Positions 8,678 to 17,336 of a stretch of 64,000 bases of DNA are shown in pieces. This DNA is from Aminipila sp047974845 (GTDB lineage Bacteria; Bacillota; Clostridia; Peptostreptococcales; Anaerovoracaceae). Each line of letters starts with the position of its first letter. Position 1 is the first letter of the stretch. The DNA is taken from NCBI GenBank assembly GCA_047974845.1, contig JBKECQ010000064.1:9050-73049 (forward strand), in the 5' to 3' direction. The position numbers and the translations under genes were made by a program. The notes under the pieces were generated by a model. It was not told where the DNA came from. It did not search any database and saw nothing but the letters and a program-made list of their open reading frames with translations.

Positions 8678-9178
8678 ATGACTTTATTTGAACAATGGCA
8701 AAATCTAATTGATAATCAAACTGATGAGACATTCCCAGAGTTTTGGGAAAAATATAGTTCAACAGAAACTAAAATTTATACAGATATTCTTGAAAATCAT
8801 ACAACAACTCCGGAAGGAACTTTCCAAGAGTTTGTAGACAAATATTCTGCTGATCCTGTTATTTTCATGGGATTCTTAGATGGAATCAGCACTAGTCTAA
8901 AGAACGAAATCAAACTTGATGAACACGATGAAAATACAAAGATTAAACTTGAAATTGATTTTGAAAAGCTTTTCTACAATATGCTTGGAGCTGAAGCGGA
9001 TTACCTTTACTCAATCGCTGCTTGGGACAAGGTACTTCCTTTAGAGACAAGAGAAGAACTTGTAAAAGAGTTCAAAAAATCAAAAACTGTTGTAAAAGAA
9101 AAAGAACCCGGCAGAAATGATGCTTGCCCATGCGGAAGCGGAAAAAAATATAAGAAATGCTGTGGTGCAAACAAATAA
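8678..9178 (+). CDS. SEC-C metal-binding motif protein
   Basis: A 166-residue protein ending in a SEC-C zinc motif, GRNDACPCGSGKKYKKCCG, the kind found at the C-terminus of SecA and in many small proteins. The rest is acidic, probably helical, and not recognised. The ATG at 8678 is preferred to the GTG at 8669 because AGAGGTG is its ribosome site. It is 18 bases after hom and likely co-transcribed. Function unknown; a chaperone or ribosome-associated role would be a guess. Confidence 0.8.
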   Translation: MTLFEQWQNLIDNQTDETFPEFWEKYSSTETKIYTDILENHTTTPEGTFQEFVDKYSADPVIFMGFLDGISTSLKNEIKLDEHDENTKIKLEIDFEKLFYNMLGAEADYLYSIAAWDKVLPLETREELVKEFKKSKTVVKEKEPGRNDACPCGSGKKYKKCCGANK

Positions 9179-9213
9179 TAATAATGAATAGTATATAAAT
9201 ATTTTTTATTTGT

Positions 9214-9250
9214 AAAAAGGGGCTGTATCTGTTTGATACAGCCCCTTTTT
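9214..9250. terminator. Bidirectional terminator
   Basis: A perfect 16-bp stem (9214-9229 with 9235-9250, 5-base loop) has A/T runs on both sides. It can end both the plus-strand hom operon and the minus-strand efflux operon. Confidence 0.92.
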
Positions 9251-9270
9251 CTATACTTTTTTATCTTGTT

Positions 9271-9891
9271 CTATAATTGAATGCCCCTTATTAAGAAGTC
9301 TATAAATTCTTCTTCTTCCAGTTCATCAACATTAAACGGAGATTCTATATCTGCAAGTTGGCAAACTCCGTACTTTAAATTTAAATACGAACTTGTGGCT
9401 CCCATTATAGTAATGGCCGCAAGATTTAAATTCATTTCTCTGAACTCACCTCTTTCAATGCCCTCATCAATTATATCCTTAATATACATATATTCCTCTG
9501 TCCATAGAACCTTCATTTTTTCAATAAATTCTTTGGGCATACCGTCGCTTGTATCAAATACAACCTGGGACATCTTTAACATTCGAGGTCCGTGTTCCTG
9601 AATGTGCTTTGCCTCTACCCTTATAAGAGCTTTTAGTTTATCTGCCTGTTTCATGTCAGACATTTTTATTTCTTTATACTCAACTAAATACTCTTCTATG
9701 CCTGAAGAAATAATGCTTGTAAGAAGCGTAGCTTTGCTATCAAAGTATTCATATACAGTGCCTTTTCCAACACCTGCTTCTTCTGCAATATCAATAATTT
9801 TGGTGTTGTTATACCCATTTTTTACAAATAAATGATATGCCGCTTCCAATATTCTTCTTCTTTTTGTTTCCTTCGCATTCATATTACACAT
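9271..9891 (-). CDS. TetR-family repressor of the efflux operon
   Basis: A 206-residue TetR/AcrR-type regulator. The helix-turn-helix is at about 15-60 (RRRILEAAYHLFVKNGYNNTKIIDIAEEAGVG.GTVYEYFDSKATLL in outline). The C-terminal ligand domain is not assigned. Its start overlaps the end of the RND pump gene by 8 bases, so it is the last gene of the adaptor-pump-repressor operon. The paired palindromes upstream of the operon (14267-14342) are its likely targets, giving autorepression relieved by a pump substrate. Confidence 0.88.
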   Translation of the reverse strand: MCNMNAKETKRRRILEAAYHLFVKNGYNNTKIIDIAEEAGVGKGTVYEYFDSKATLLTSIISSGIEEYLVEYKEIKMSDMKQADKLKALIRVEAKHIQEHGPRMLKMSQVVFDTSDGMPKEFIEKMKVLWTEEYMYIKDIIDEGIERGEFREMNLNLAAITIMGATSSYLNLKYGVCQLADIESPFNVDELEEEEFIDFLIRGIQL

Positions 9892-12800
9892 GTTTTAAAT
9901 CCTCTTCATGCCATTTCGCTTCTAGTTCTGCCACCATTTCATCATGAGCTTTACGCTTAACATCTTTTTTAAACTTTCTATCATCAAACATTGCATACAA
10001 AACAGGTACCAAAATCAAGGTAACTATTGTTGAAGCTATAAGCCCTCCGATAATAGATATTCCCATAGGTGCTAAAGTTTCTCCCCCTTCTCCAACTCCT
10101 ATTGCAAGAGGAACCATACCAATTACTGTTGTGCAAGCACTCATTAGGATAGGTCTAAGTCTCATCTTACCTGCCTGAACAAGGGCTTCGTCCCTACCCA
10201 TAATCAATTTATTTTGATTAATAAATTCAACAAGTAAAATAGCATTATTTACTACTATACCAACCAGCATTATCAGTCCCAGGAATGATACCATTGATAG
10301 TGATGTACCTGTAATGAACAGTGCTAGGAATGCTCCCGACATTGCAAACGGTATGGACATCATAATCATAAACGGTAATGTTACCGATTCAAATTGTGCC
10401 GCCAAAAGTAAATAAACTAATGCAAGTGCAACTACTAGTGCAAGGCCTAGGCTCTTGAAGGATTCAATCATTTGCTCCTGCTGTCCACCTGTTTCATAGA
10501 AGTAACCATCAGGGAAGGTATATCCATTTACAATTTTAATAACATCTTTAGATACCTTACCTAAGTCATTACCCTGTATATCAACATTTATAGTAATATA
10601 TCTCTGCTGATTCATTCTATTTACACTACTTGGTGAGTTACCGAATTCAAACTCCGCAATCTGACCTACAGGAACCGAAAGACCGGAGGATCCTGTTATT
10701 GAGATTTGCTTCATGTTGTCAACTGACGCACTATAATTGTCCGGCAAGGAAAGGTTTATTTCTATTTCTTCACCGTCAATCTTAAGCTTAGTAGCAGTAG
10801 ATCCTGACAATGCAGTTGATAGACCATTTGCAAGCTGACCTGCGGTAATACCATAATGAGCCGCTGTAGTTCTATTTAGGATAACCTTAACCTCCGGATT
10901 ACCCTCCGTGCTATCCACCTCAGCACTTACTACATTTTCTACATCTTTAATTTGCTGACAAAGTTCCATTCCTACCTTTTCAAGTTCATCAAGATCTTTA
11001 CCCTTAATATCAAGCGCAAGGTCTGAACCTCCACCCATTCCGGAAGACATTGACGATGACTCTTTAATGGTAAGATCGGCACCGGTAAAGTATGCTAGGT
11101 CCTTTTTCGCTGCTCTAACAACTTCTTCTGTACTTCTTTCTCTTTCTTCTTTACCCAGTAATGTTACACTTATACTTGATTTTTCAGCACTTGAGGTCAT
11201 ACCCGTCTGACCAATATCCACGGTACAGTGTTCTACTTCCGGAATTTTCAATACATATGCTTCTATTTCTGTCATTACTTTATCTTTATCTTCTAAAGAT
11301 GTACCGTAAGGAGTTTCTACACTGATTGTAAAAGTCCCCTCATCTGACGCAGGCATTAACTCAGTTCCTACTATAGCTACTAATATAATTGAAACAACAA
11401 AAACAATTACGCATATAGAAATAACTTTCTTTCTTTTCTTTAAAGCTTTCCTCATGAAAACATCATAGGAATCCTTTACATTTTCTATAAAAACAGTAAA
11501 TTTTGATAAATATCTAAACTTATATCTATGTTTGCCAAGACGAATATAATCTGTAGACAGCCCCTTAGTTAAAAGCTTTGATGACAGCATAGGAACTACG
11601 GTTATAGCTACTATCAATGACGCTAATAGTGCTATGATTATAGTAAAGCAGAAATCTTTAAACATCATTCCTGTAATACCACCGCTAAGAGCAATTGGTA
11701 AAAATACTACGATAGTAGTCATTGTTGATGATACAATTGCAAGAAAGATTTCTTTGCTTCCCTTTTCTGCTGCTTCCTCTGCACAGCTTGTGTCCTGTCT
11801 TATTCTAAAGATGTTCTCCAGCACTACAATGGAGTTATCAACCAGCATACCCACAGCCAGCGTCAGCGAACACAAGGTTATCATGTTTAGTGTCATACCT
11901 CTAGCCTGCATTAGTGCAAATGTGGCCAGCAAGGAAACCGGTATTGATAATGCAATTACAAGAGTTGATCTAATATTCTTTAAGAATAAGAAAACAACAA
12001 GAACTGCAAGCACGCCTCCCATAATGGCAGAATTGGCTACAGATTTAATAGCCTGTTCTATAAACTCTGCTTGGTTAAATCCCATGGTAAATATAAGGTT
12101 AGGGAATTTTTCCTGAAGTCTATTCATTTCCTTTACTACTGCCTTAGATGTAGAAACGGTGTTTGCATCAGACTGTTTTGTAATAAAAATACCTATTGCA
12201 GTCTTTCCATCAATTCTACTAATAGATTCTTGTTCCTGATATGTATCGGATATTGAAGCAATATCTCCCAATCTAACAATACTTCTATCTGTTAAGGTAA
12301 TAGGTAAATTCTTAATATCATCTACAGATTTAAATTCACCCATGGTTCTAACAACAATCTCTGTATCACCCTTTGAAATATCACCACTAGGCATATTGAT
12401 ATTTTCAGCTGCTAGAATCTGTGCAATCTGCGCTAATGTCAAACCATATCCGCTTAGCTTTTCTTGGCTGATTTGAACTGCAATTTCTTCTTCAACACCA
12501 CCAAGTGCCTGCACGGAAGCTACTCCGGCTACTCTTTCAAAGTAGTTCATAACATTGTCTTCAATCTGATTGTTTAGTTGATTTAAAGACATATCACCGG
12601 ACACATAAATCTGTGCTATTGGCATTGCACTCATATCCATTTTTAGTACAGTTGGATCACCTGCATCATCAGGCAAAAATCCCGTAATAAGCGCAATTTT
12701 TTCTCTCATATTTAAGGTTGCAAAGTTCATGTCCGTGTCCATTTGGAACTGTACCATAACAATGGACATACCCGGCATACTCATAGACATCATTTCGTCT

Positions 12801-13030
12801 AAGCCTTCTACAGATGCCAATGATTGCTCAATAGGCTCTGTAATCATAGTTTCAACTTCTTCAGGAGAAGCATTTCCATATGTAGTCATAACTAAGGCCA
12901 CAGGGTATTCTATTTTAGGGAATAAATCCTGAGGTATTCCAATTAGAGATGATACACCTACTACAACTACCATGAGCATAAGCATTATGGTAGCTATAGG
13001 ACGTTTTATTGATATACTAGATAAATTCAT
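9884..13030 (-). CDS. RND-family multidrug efflux pump
   Basis: A 1048-residue HAE-1-like RND transporter with the standard duplicated layout: TM1 at about 10-30, a large external loop to about 335, TM2-TM6, a second external loop at about 560-860, and TM8-TM12 to about 1025. Conserved signatures include the N-terminal SIKRPIATIMLML, GMLVDNSIVVLENIFR (TM4 with the proton-relay acid) and GIVVNNAILLVEFINQ (TM10). These pumps export amphiphilic compounds using the proton or sodium gradient. No outer-membrane partner is present, as expected for a Gram-positive cell (compare B. subtilis SwrC). Adaptor gene 21 bases upstream, repressor overlapping downstream. Confidence 0.95.
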   Translation of the reverse strand: MNLSSISIKRPIATIMLMLMVVVVGVSSLIGIPQDLFPKIEYPVALVMTTYGNASPEEVETMITEPIEQSLASVEGLDEMMSMSMPGMSIVMVQFQMDTDMNFATLNMREKIALITGFLPDDAGDPTVLKMDMSAMPIAQIYVSGDMSLNQLNNQIEDNVMNYFERVAGVASVQALGGVEEEIAVQISQEKLSGYGLTLAQIAQILAAENINMPSGDISKGDTEIVVRTMGEFKSVDDIKNLPITLTDRSIVRLGDIASISDTYQEQESISRIDGKTAIGIFITKQSDANTVSTSKAVVKEMNRLQEKFPNLIFTMGFNQAEFIEQAIKSVANSAIMGGVLAVLVVFLFLKNIRSTLVIALSIPVSLLATFALMQARGMTLNMITLCSLTLAVGMLVDNSIVVLENIFRIRQDTSCAEEAAEKGSKEIFLAIVSSTMTTIVVFLPIALSGGITGMMFKDFCFTIIIALLASLIVAITVVPMLSSKLLTKGLSTDYIRLGKHRYKFRYLSKFTVFIENVKDSYDVFMRKALKKRKKVISICVIVFVVSIILVAIVGTELMPASDEGTFTISVETPYGTSLEDKDKVMTEIEAYVLKIPEVEHCTVDIGQTGMTSSAEKSSISVTLLGKEERERSTEEVVRAAKKDLAYFTGADLTIKESSSMSSGMGGGSDLALDIKGKDLDELEKVGMELCQQIKDVENVVSAEVDSTEGNPEVKVILNRTTAAHYGITAGQLANGLSTALSGSTATKLKIDGEEIEINLSLPDNYSASVDNMKQISITGSSGLSVPVGQIAEFEFGNSPSSVNRMNQQRYITINVDIQGNDLGKVSKDVIKIVNGYTFPDGYFYETGGQQEQMIESFKSLGLALVVALALVYLLLAAQFESVTLPFMIMMSIPFAMSGAFLALFITGTSLSMVSFLGLIMLVGIVVNNAILLVEFINQNKLIMGRDEALVQAGKMRLRPILMSACTTVIGMVPLAIGVGEGGETLAPMGISIIGGLIASTIVTLILVPVLYAMFDDRKFKKDVKRKAHDEMVAELEAKWHEEDLKHV

Positions 13031-13051
13031 ACTATCGCACCTCTATTCTAA

Positions 13052-14203
13052 TTAGTTTGCAACATTAACAGGGGTGCCCTCTGTAACATATTGTTGCCCT
13101 GATATAACGATAGTCTCCCCTTCTTTTATACCTGAAAGGATCTCTACATAATCTCCATTATCAATACCTGTAGTTACATCATTAAACTTAGGTACATTTT
13201 CTTTATCAAGTGTTACAACAGTTGCAGTACCATTTTTCATTATAACCGCCTGTGACGGTACACATAATGTATCATCTTTTTGGGAAGATACTATTCTAAT
13301 TTCCGCAAACATACCTGCTTTAATGAGTCCTGTATCATCCTTAACCGATATTTTTATTGGATATGTTAGGCTTCCCGCTGCCGGTGCCGGAGATATGGCC
13401 TCAATAACACCCTTGTAAGCATCTTTTCCTAAGGTTGATATAAATATATCCACAGAGTCGCCCACTTTAATATCACTTACTATGTATTCTGATACATTTG
13501 TATTTATCTGTAATCTGCTAACATCAGCTACAGTCATTGCCGGTGCCGCCGATGATGCAATACTACCCACCGCTACATTCTTGGATGTAACATAGCCATT
13601 TATAGGAGATTTTACAGTGCAATTGCTATAAGCATCGCTGGCCGCCGTAAATGTCTGCTGTGCATTTAAAAAGCTTGCCTGCGCCTGCTCATAATCTTGA
13701 TAAGAAACGGCTCCTTCCTTATATAAAGCACTCATTCTGTCATAAGCTGATTTAGCAACATTCAACCCCTCTTTTGCTTGGTTATATGTAGTTGAAAGCT
13801 GAGTTCCATCAATTTGAAATAGTGTAGTTCCCTTAGAAACCTTATCTCCAATTTCCACATTCACTGATGTAATTTCACCTGTTGCCAATGGTATAATGCT
13901 AACTTCTTCAATTGGCTCTACTCTACCGGTTATCGGTGAAGTGGTATTTATAGACATCTTTTCAGCCAATGCCGTTTTTACATTTACAATTGATTCTTCC
14001 TCATCTACTGTTCCTGACATAGAGGATACGACTCTAAAAATCACCAATCCTATTACAAGTATTGCCGCACCAATCGTAATAATTTTATTAGTCTTCTTTT
14101 TCTTTGGATTAGAACCGGTCTGCTCCTTTGCATCCTCAACGCTCATTTCCTCTGTAATTTTATTATCAGCTGAATTGGGCTCGCTGTTTTGTTTTTCTGT
14201 CAT
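13052..14203 (-). CDS. Efflux adaptor (membrane fusion protein, HlyD/AcrA type)
   Basis: A 383-residue periplasmic-adaptor-family protein. It has a cytoplasmic charged N-terminus, one membrane anchor (IITIGAAILVIGLVIFRVV), a barrel-sandwich lipoyl half (GEITSVNVEIGDKVSKGTTLFQID), a short coiled hairpin (about 130-180), the second lipoyl half (CTVKSPINGYVTSKNVAVG) and beta-barrel domains. It supports the RND pump encoded next. The ATG at 14203 has AAAGGA before it; a TTG eight codons upstream is an alternative start. First gene of the operon, about 80 bases after the promoter. Confidence 0.92.
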   Translation of the reverse strand: MTEKQNSEPNSADNKITEEMSVEDAKEQTGSNPKKKKTNKIITIGAAILVIGLVIFRVVSSMSGTVDEEESIVNVKTALAEKMSINTTSPITGRVEPIEEVSIIPLATGEITSVNVEIGDKVSKGTTLFQIDGTQLSTTYNQAKEGLNVAKSAYDRMSALYKEGAVSYQDYEQAQASFLNAQQTFTAASDAYSNCTVKSPINGYVTSKNVAVGSIASSAAPAMTVADVSRLQINTNVSEYIVSDIKVGDSVDIFISTLGKDAYKGVIEAISPAPAAGSLTYPIKISVKDDTGLIKAGMFAEIRIVSSQKDDTLCVPSQAVIMKNGTATVVTLDKENVPKFNDVTTGIDNGDYVEILSGIKEGETIVISGQQYVTEGTPVNVAN

Positions 14204-14266
14204 CTTAGATTCCTTTCTATTCTTCAAAATTCCTACCCCCTACATCTTGCTCTATAAGTAAAAAAC

Positions 14267-14282
14267 GACCGACCCGTCGGTC
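14267..14282. promoter_or_regulatory. TetR operator 1
   Basis: A perfect 16-bp palindrome, GACCGACCCGTCGGTC, a classic TetR-family operator shape. It lies just downstream of the -10 box, covering the expected transcription start of the efflux operon. Confidence 0.8.
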
Positions 14283-14292
14283 AACTTCTTCT

Positions 14293-14321
14293 ATAATAAT
14301 CCAATCATATATCGTTGTCAA
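14293..14321 (-). promoter_or_regulatory. Promoter of the efflux operon
   Basis: TTGACA (14316-14321) and TATTAT (14293-14298) with a 17-base spacer form a near-consensus promoter reading toward the adaptor gene. It is bracketed by two operators, so strong transcription is likely held off by the TetR repressor. Confidence 0.8.
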
Positions 14322-14326
14322 CAACT

Positions 14327-14342
14327 TTCCGACCCATTGGTC
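14327..14342. promoter_or_regulatory. TetR operator 2
   Basis: TTCCGACCCATTGGTC matches operator 1 at most positions and is centred 60 bp from it, just upstream of the -35 box. It is less symmetric, so probably a weaker secondary site. Confidence 0.65.
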
Positions 14343-14623
14343 AGATTTTTATTTCACTGTAAATTCAACTTGTTCAACGATTTTGAACATATCAACTTTT
14401 TATGATTTTACCGCAATCTGCTCCATTAAATTTTAAGTAAACATTTAAACTTTTTTGCTGTTATAATTAGTCTATAGGGGGGTATAAATTAAACGTATTA
14501 ATTTATATAAATCATTGCATTTATATTATCTTTTAATATAATTTACTTAGCTTAATATTTTTTGTTTTATTTTTATCATATAAAATATAATTAATTTGTT
14601 TTATTTAGCAAATGGAGGCACAT
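14343..14623. other. Spacer upstream of nth
   Basis: AT-rich region between the efflux operators and nth. It holds a perfect 7-bp inverted repeat (TGTTCAA/TTGAACA, 14371-14389) and a TATAAT at about 14463 that could serve nth, but no convincing -35 box. I see no gene here. Confidence 0.4.
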
Positions 14624-15256
14624 ATGAAATTCTCAAAGAAAAAAATAAATGAACTTTTAGATAAATTAGAAGAGATGTATCCGGAAGCAGATTGTGCATT
14701 AGACCACAAATCCATATTTCAGCTTTTGGTTGCAGTTGTTCTTTCTGCACAAACCACTGATAAAAGTGTTAATGTTGTGACTAAGGACCTCTTTGATAAA
14801 TATCCCGATGCTCTTTCCATGTCAAATGCCAGTGAAGAAGAACTCCAGGTAATTATAAAAAGAATTGGAATGTACAAAACAAAAGCTAAAAATGTTTCTT
14901 TATTGTGCAAAACCTTAGTAGCAGAATATGACGGACAAGTTCCCGAGGACTACGATAAGCTTATTGCACTTCCCGGTGTGGGCAGGAAAACAGCAAATGT
15001 TGTTTTGGCTGTGGGCTTTGGTCACCAAAGGATTGCTGTAGACACACACGTTTTTAGGGTTTCCAACAGGATTGGTCTGGTAAATGAAAAGGATGTACTA
15101 AAAACGGAGCTAGCTTTAATGGAAATACTTCCTGAGTCCAGATGGTCCAGAACTCATCATAGTTTAATATTTCACGGCCGTTATTGCTGTGATGCAAAGA
15201 AACCGAAATGTGAAGAATGTCAGATATCACAATACTGTAAAACTTATAAGAAATAG
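14624..15256 (+). CDS. nth: Endonuclease III (DNA glycosylase/AP lyase)
   Basis: Removes oxidised pyrimidines and nicks abasic sites in base excision repair. It has 210 residues. The HhH-GPD core LPGVGRKTANVV carries the catalytic Lys, VDTHVFR the catalytic Asp. A C-terminal [4Fe-4S] motif C-x6-C-x2-C-x5-C is intact. GGAGG is correctly spaced from the ATG at 14624; the ATG four codons upstream overlaps that site. Monocistronic, with its own terminator. Confidence 0.95.
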   Translation: MKFSKKKINELLDKLEEMYPEADCALDHKSIFQLLVAVVLSAQTTDKSVNVVTKDLFDKYPDALSMSNASEEELQVIIKRIGMYKTKAKNVSLLCKTLVAEYDGQVPEDYDKLIALPGVGRKTANVVLAVGFGHQRIAVDTHVFRVSNRIGLVNEKDVLKTELALMEILPESRWSRTHHSLIFHGRYCCDAKKPKCEECQISQYCKTYKK

Positions 15257-15267
15257 CTCATATTTTT

Positions 15268-15304
15268 ACACAGTTATAGCCATATTTTGCTTGACTGTGT
15301 TTTT
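15268..15304 (+). terminator. Terminator of nth
   Basis: ACACAGT (15268-15274) pairs with ACTGTGT (15294-15300) with some further inner pairing, followed by TTTTT. It overlaps the -35 box of the aconitase promoter. Confidence 0.6.
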
Positions 15305-15319
15305 ATTTAATTGTATAAT
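15291..15319 (+). promoter_or_regulatory. Promoter of the aconitase operon
   Basis: TTGACT (15291-15296) and TATAAT (15314-15319) with a 17-base spacer. Its -35 box lies inside the nth terminator stem. Confidence 0.75.
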
Positions 15320-15337
15320 TGTATACAGAAATACAAT
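15311..15337. promoter_or_regulatory. Possible operator at the aconitase promoter
   Basis: ATTGTAT-N6-ATACAAT is a 7-bp inverted repeat just downstream of, and touching, the -10 box. GTAT/ATAC half-sites are common for FCD-type GntR regulators, and such a regulator is encoded two genes downstream (18477-19148). Assignment by context only. Confidence 0.45.
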
Positions 15338-15344
15338 GTTTTTT

Positions 15345-15388
15345 ATATGAAAACAAAACTAATACTTATAAGGGTTTTCATATTTTTA
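15345..15388 (+). terminator. Possible attenuator in the aconitase leader
   Basis: A perfect 10-bp inverted repeat (15345-15354 with 15374-15383) with a 19-base loop is followed by a T-rich run, within the approximately 90-base leader. The stem is AT-rich, so its strength is uncertain. Confidence 0.4.
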
Positions 15389-15412
15389 TTTTAAATATGC
15401 AGGAGGATATAC

Positions 15413-17332
15413 ATGGGAAAGACTTTAGCTTACAAAATTTTAGAGAATCATCTTTTAGAAGGTACTCTTGCTTCTGGTAATGAAATAACCATAAAAATGG
15501 ACCAAACACTAACACAGGATTCCACGGGCACAATGGTTTATTTACAACTTGAAGCTATGAATGTTGATACAATAAAAACAGAACTGTCTGTTGCGTACAT
15601 AGATCACAATACGCTTCAAACAGGTTTTGAAAATGCTGACGACCATGCATTTATAAAAAGTGTTGCACAAAGGCATGGTGTTCTTTTTTCTAAACCGGGA
15701 AACGGAATCTGTCACCAGCTTCATTTAGAAAACTATGGCAAACCGGGTAAGACTCTTCTTGGTTCTGACAGTCATACTCCTACAGGTGGCGGGCTTGGAA
15801 TGATTGCAATTGGTGCAGGTGGACTTGATGTTGCAATGGCCATGGCAAAGGGAACATATACACTTACTGTACCTAAAGTAATTAATGTTGAACTTACAGG
15901 TAAGCTTAGACCATGGGTGTCTGCAAAAGATGTAATACTTTACGTTCTAAAAAAGTTAACCGTTAAGGGCGGAGTAGGAAAAATTGTCGAGTATACCGGT
16001 GAAGGAGTAAAATCACTTTCAGTTACAGACCGTGCTACTATTACAAATATGGGAGCTGAGTTAGGCGCTACTACTTCTGTTTTCCCAAGTGACGAAAACA
16101 CACAAAAATATCTTGCTGAACAAGGAAGAAAAGATGATTATATTCCTCTTTCAGCAGACCCGGATGCAGTATACGATGAAACCCTTAAGATTGACTTGTC
16201 AGAACTAACTCCTCTTGCTGCAATGCCACACAGTCCTGATAATGTTGACTCAATTAAAAATATTGGAAACATAAAAGTAGATCAGGTTGCCATCGGCAGT
16301 TGTACAAATTCTTCATATACTGATTTAATGAAAGTGGCTACTATATTAAAAGGAAGAAAAGTTCATCCCGATGTTAGTCTTGTTATTTCTCCGGGTTCAA
16401 GCAAAATACTTTCAAAGCTTGCCGAAAACGGAGCATTAGCAAATATGATAAATGCCGGTGCCAGAATTATTGAGAACGCTTGCGGTCCTTGTATAGGTAT
16501 GGGACAATCCCCTAAATCCGGAGCCGTATCACTTAGAACCTTTAATAGAAACTTTAAGGGCAGAAGCGGTACTCTGGACGCCAACGTATATTTGGTAAGC
16601 CCTGAAACTGCCGCTATTTCCGCAGTTACCGGTGTTCTTACAGATGGTATGACTTGCAACGTTGAGCTTCCTGAAATAAACTCAGTGGACTTCAACTTTA
16701 ATGATAGCTTCATTGTTTATCCTGAAGGAACAAATAAGGTGAACACTCCTGTAGAAATGGGACCAAATATAAAGCCGTTCCCAAGAAATACGGCTCTTGA
16801 TAGCAAAATTAATGCAACCGTTGTTCTTCATGCGGGAAACAACATTACCACAGATGATATAATGCCTTCTGATTCAAGATTGCTTCCGTATCGTTCAAAC
16901 GTACCACACCTTGCAAACTACTGTTTTGAAAAAATTGACGGTAACTTTGCTTCAAGATGTAAAGAAGTAAAAAGTTGCGCCATTATAGGTGGTGAAAATT
17001 ATGGTCAAGGTAGTAGCCGTGAACACGCCGCATTAGCACCACTGTATTTGGGAGTAAAATTTGTTATAGCAAAATCTTTCGCTAGAATTCACCGATCAAA
17101 TTTAATTAATAGTGGAATAATGCCATTCATATTTGAGAATCCGGCAGATTACGATGATTTTTCAATTGGCGAAAGTCTTGTTATTGAAAATGCTGTTGAA
17201 CAGATACAATCACCAACCGTAATAATCAAAAACTTAGATAATGGTAAAGAGTACAAGGTTGTTACCAACTTCTCAGACCAAGAAATAAAAATGATATTAT
17301 GTGGTGGAAAAATTAATTCAATCAAGGAGTAA
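15413..17332 (+). CDS. acn: Aconitate hydratase (short form)
   Basis: Isomerises citrate to isocitrate via a [4Fe-4S] cluster. It has 639 residues, the shorter aconitase form found in many anaerobes rather than the roughly 890-residue AcnA. Cluster cysteines are in GSCTNSSY and ACGPCIG. Substrate residues appear in GSDSHTPTGGGLG and in the C-terminal swivel domain YGQGSSREHAALAP. AGGAGG precedes the ATG. It leads an operon with isocitrate dehydrogenase, which suggests an oxidative branch from citrate to 2-oxoglutarate; no citrate synthase gene is in the window. Confidence 0.93.
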   Translation: MGKTLAYKILENHLLEGTLASGNEITIKMDQTLTQDSTGTMVYLQLEAMNVDTIKTELSVAYIDHNTLQTGFENADDHAFIKSVAQRHGVLFSKPGNGICHQLHLENYGKPGKTLLGSDSHTPTGGGLGMIAIGAGGLDVAMAMAKGTYTLTVPKVINVELTGKLRPWVSAKDVILYVLKKLTVKGGVGKIVEYTGEGVKSLSVTDRATITNMGAELGATTSVFPSDENTQKYLAEQGRKDDYIPLSADPDAVYDETLKIDLSELTPLAAMPHSPDNVDSIKNIGNIKVDQVAIGSCTNSSYTDLMKVATILKGRKVHPDVSLVISPGSSKILSKLAENGALANMINAGARIIENACGPCIGMGQSPKSGAVSLRTFNRNFKGRSGTLDANVYLVSPETAAISAVTGVLTDGMTCNVELPEINSVDFNFNDSFIVYPEGTNKVNTPVEMGPNIKPFPRNTALDSKINATVVLHAGNNITTDDIMPSDSRLLPYRSNVPHLANYCFEKIDGNFASRCKEVKSCAIIGGENYGQGSSREHAALAPLYLGVKFVIAKSFARIHRSNLINSGIMPFIFENPADYDDFSIGESLVIENAVEQIQSPTVIIKNLDNGKEYKVVTNFSDQEIKMILCGGKINSIKE

Positions 17333-17336
17333 TAAT

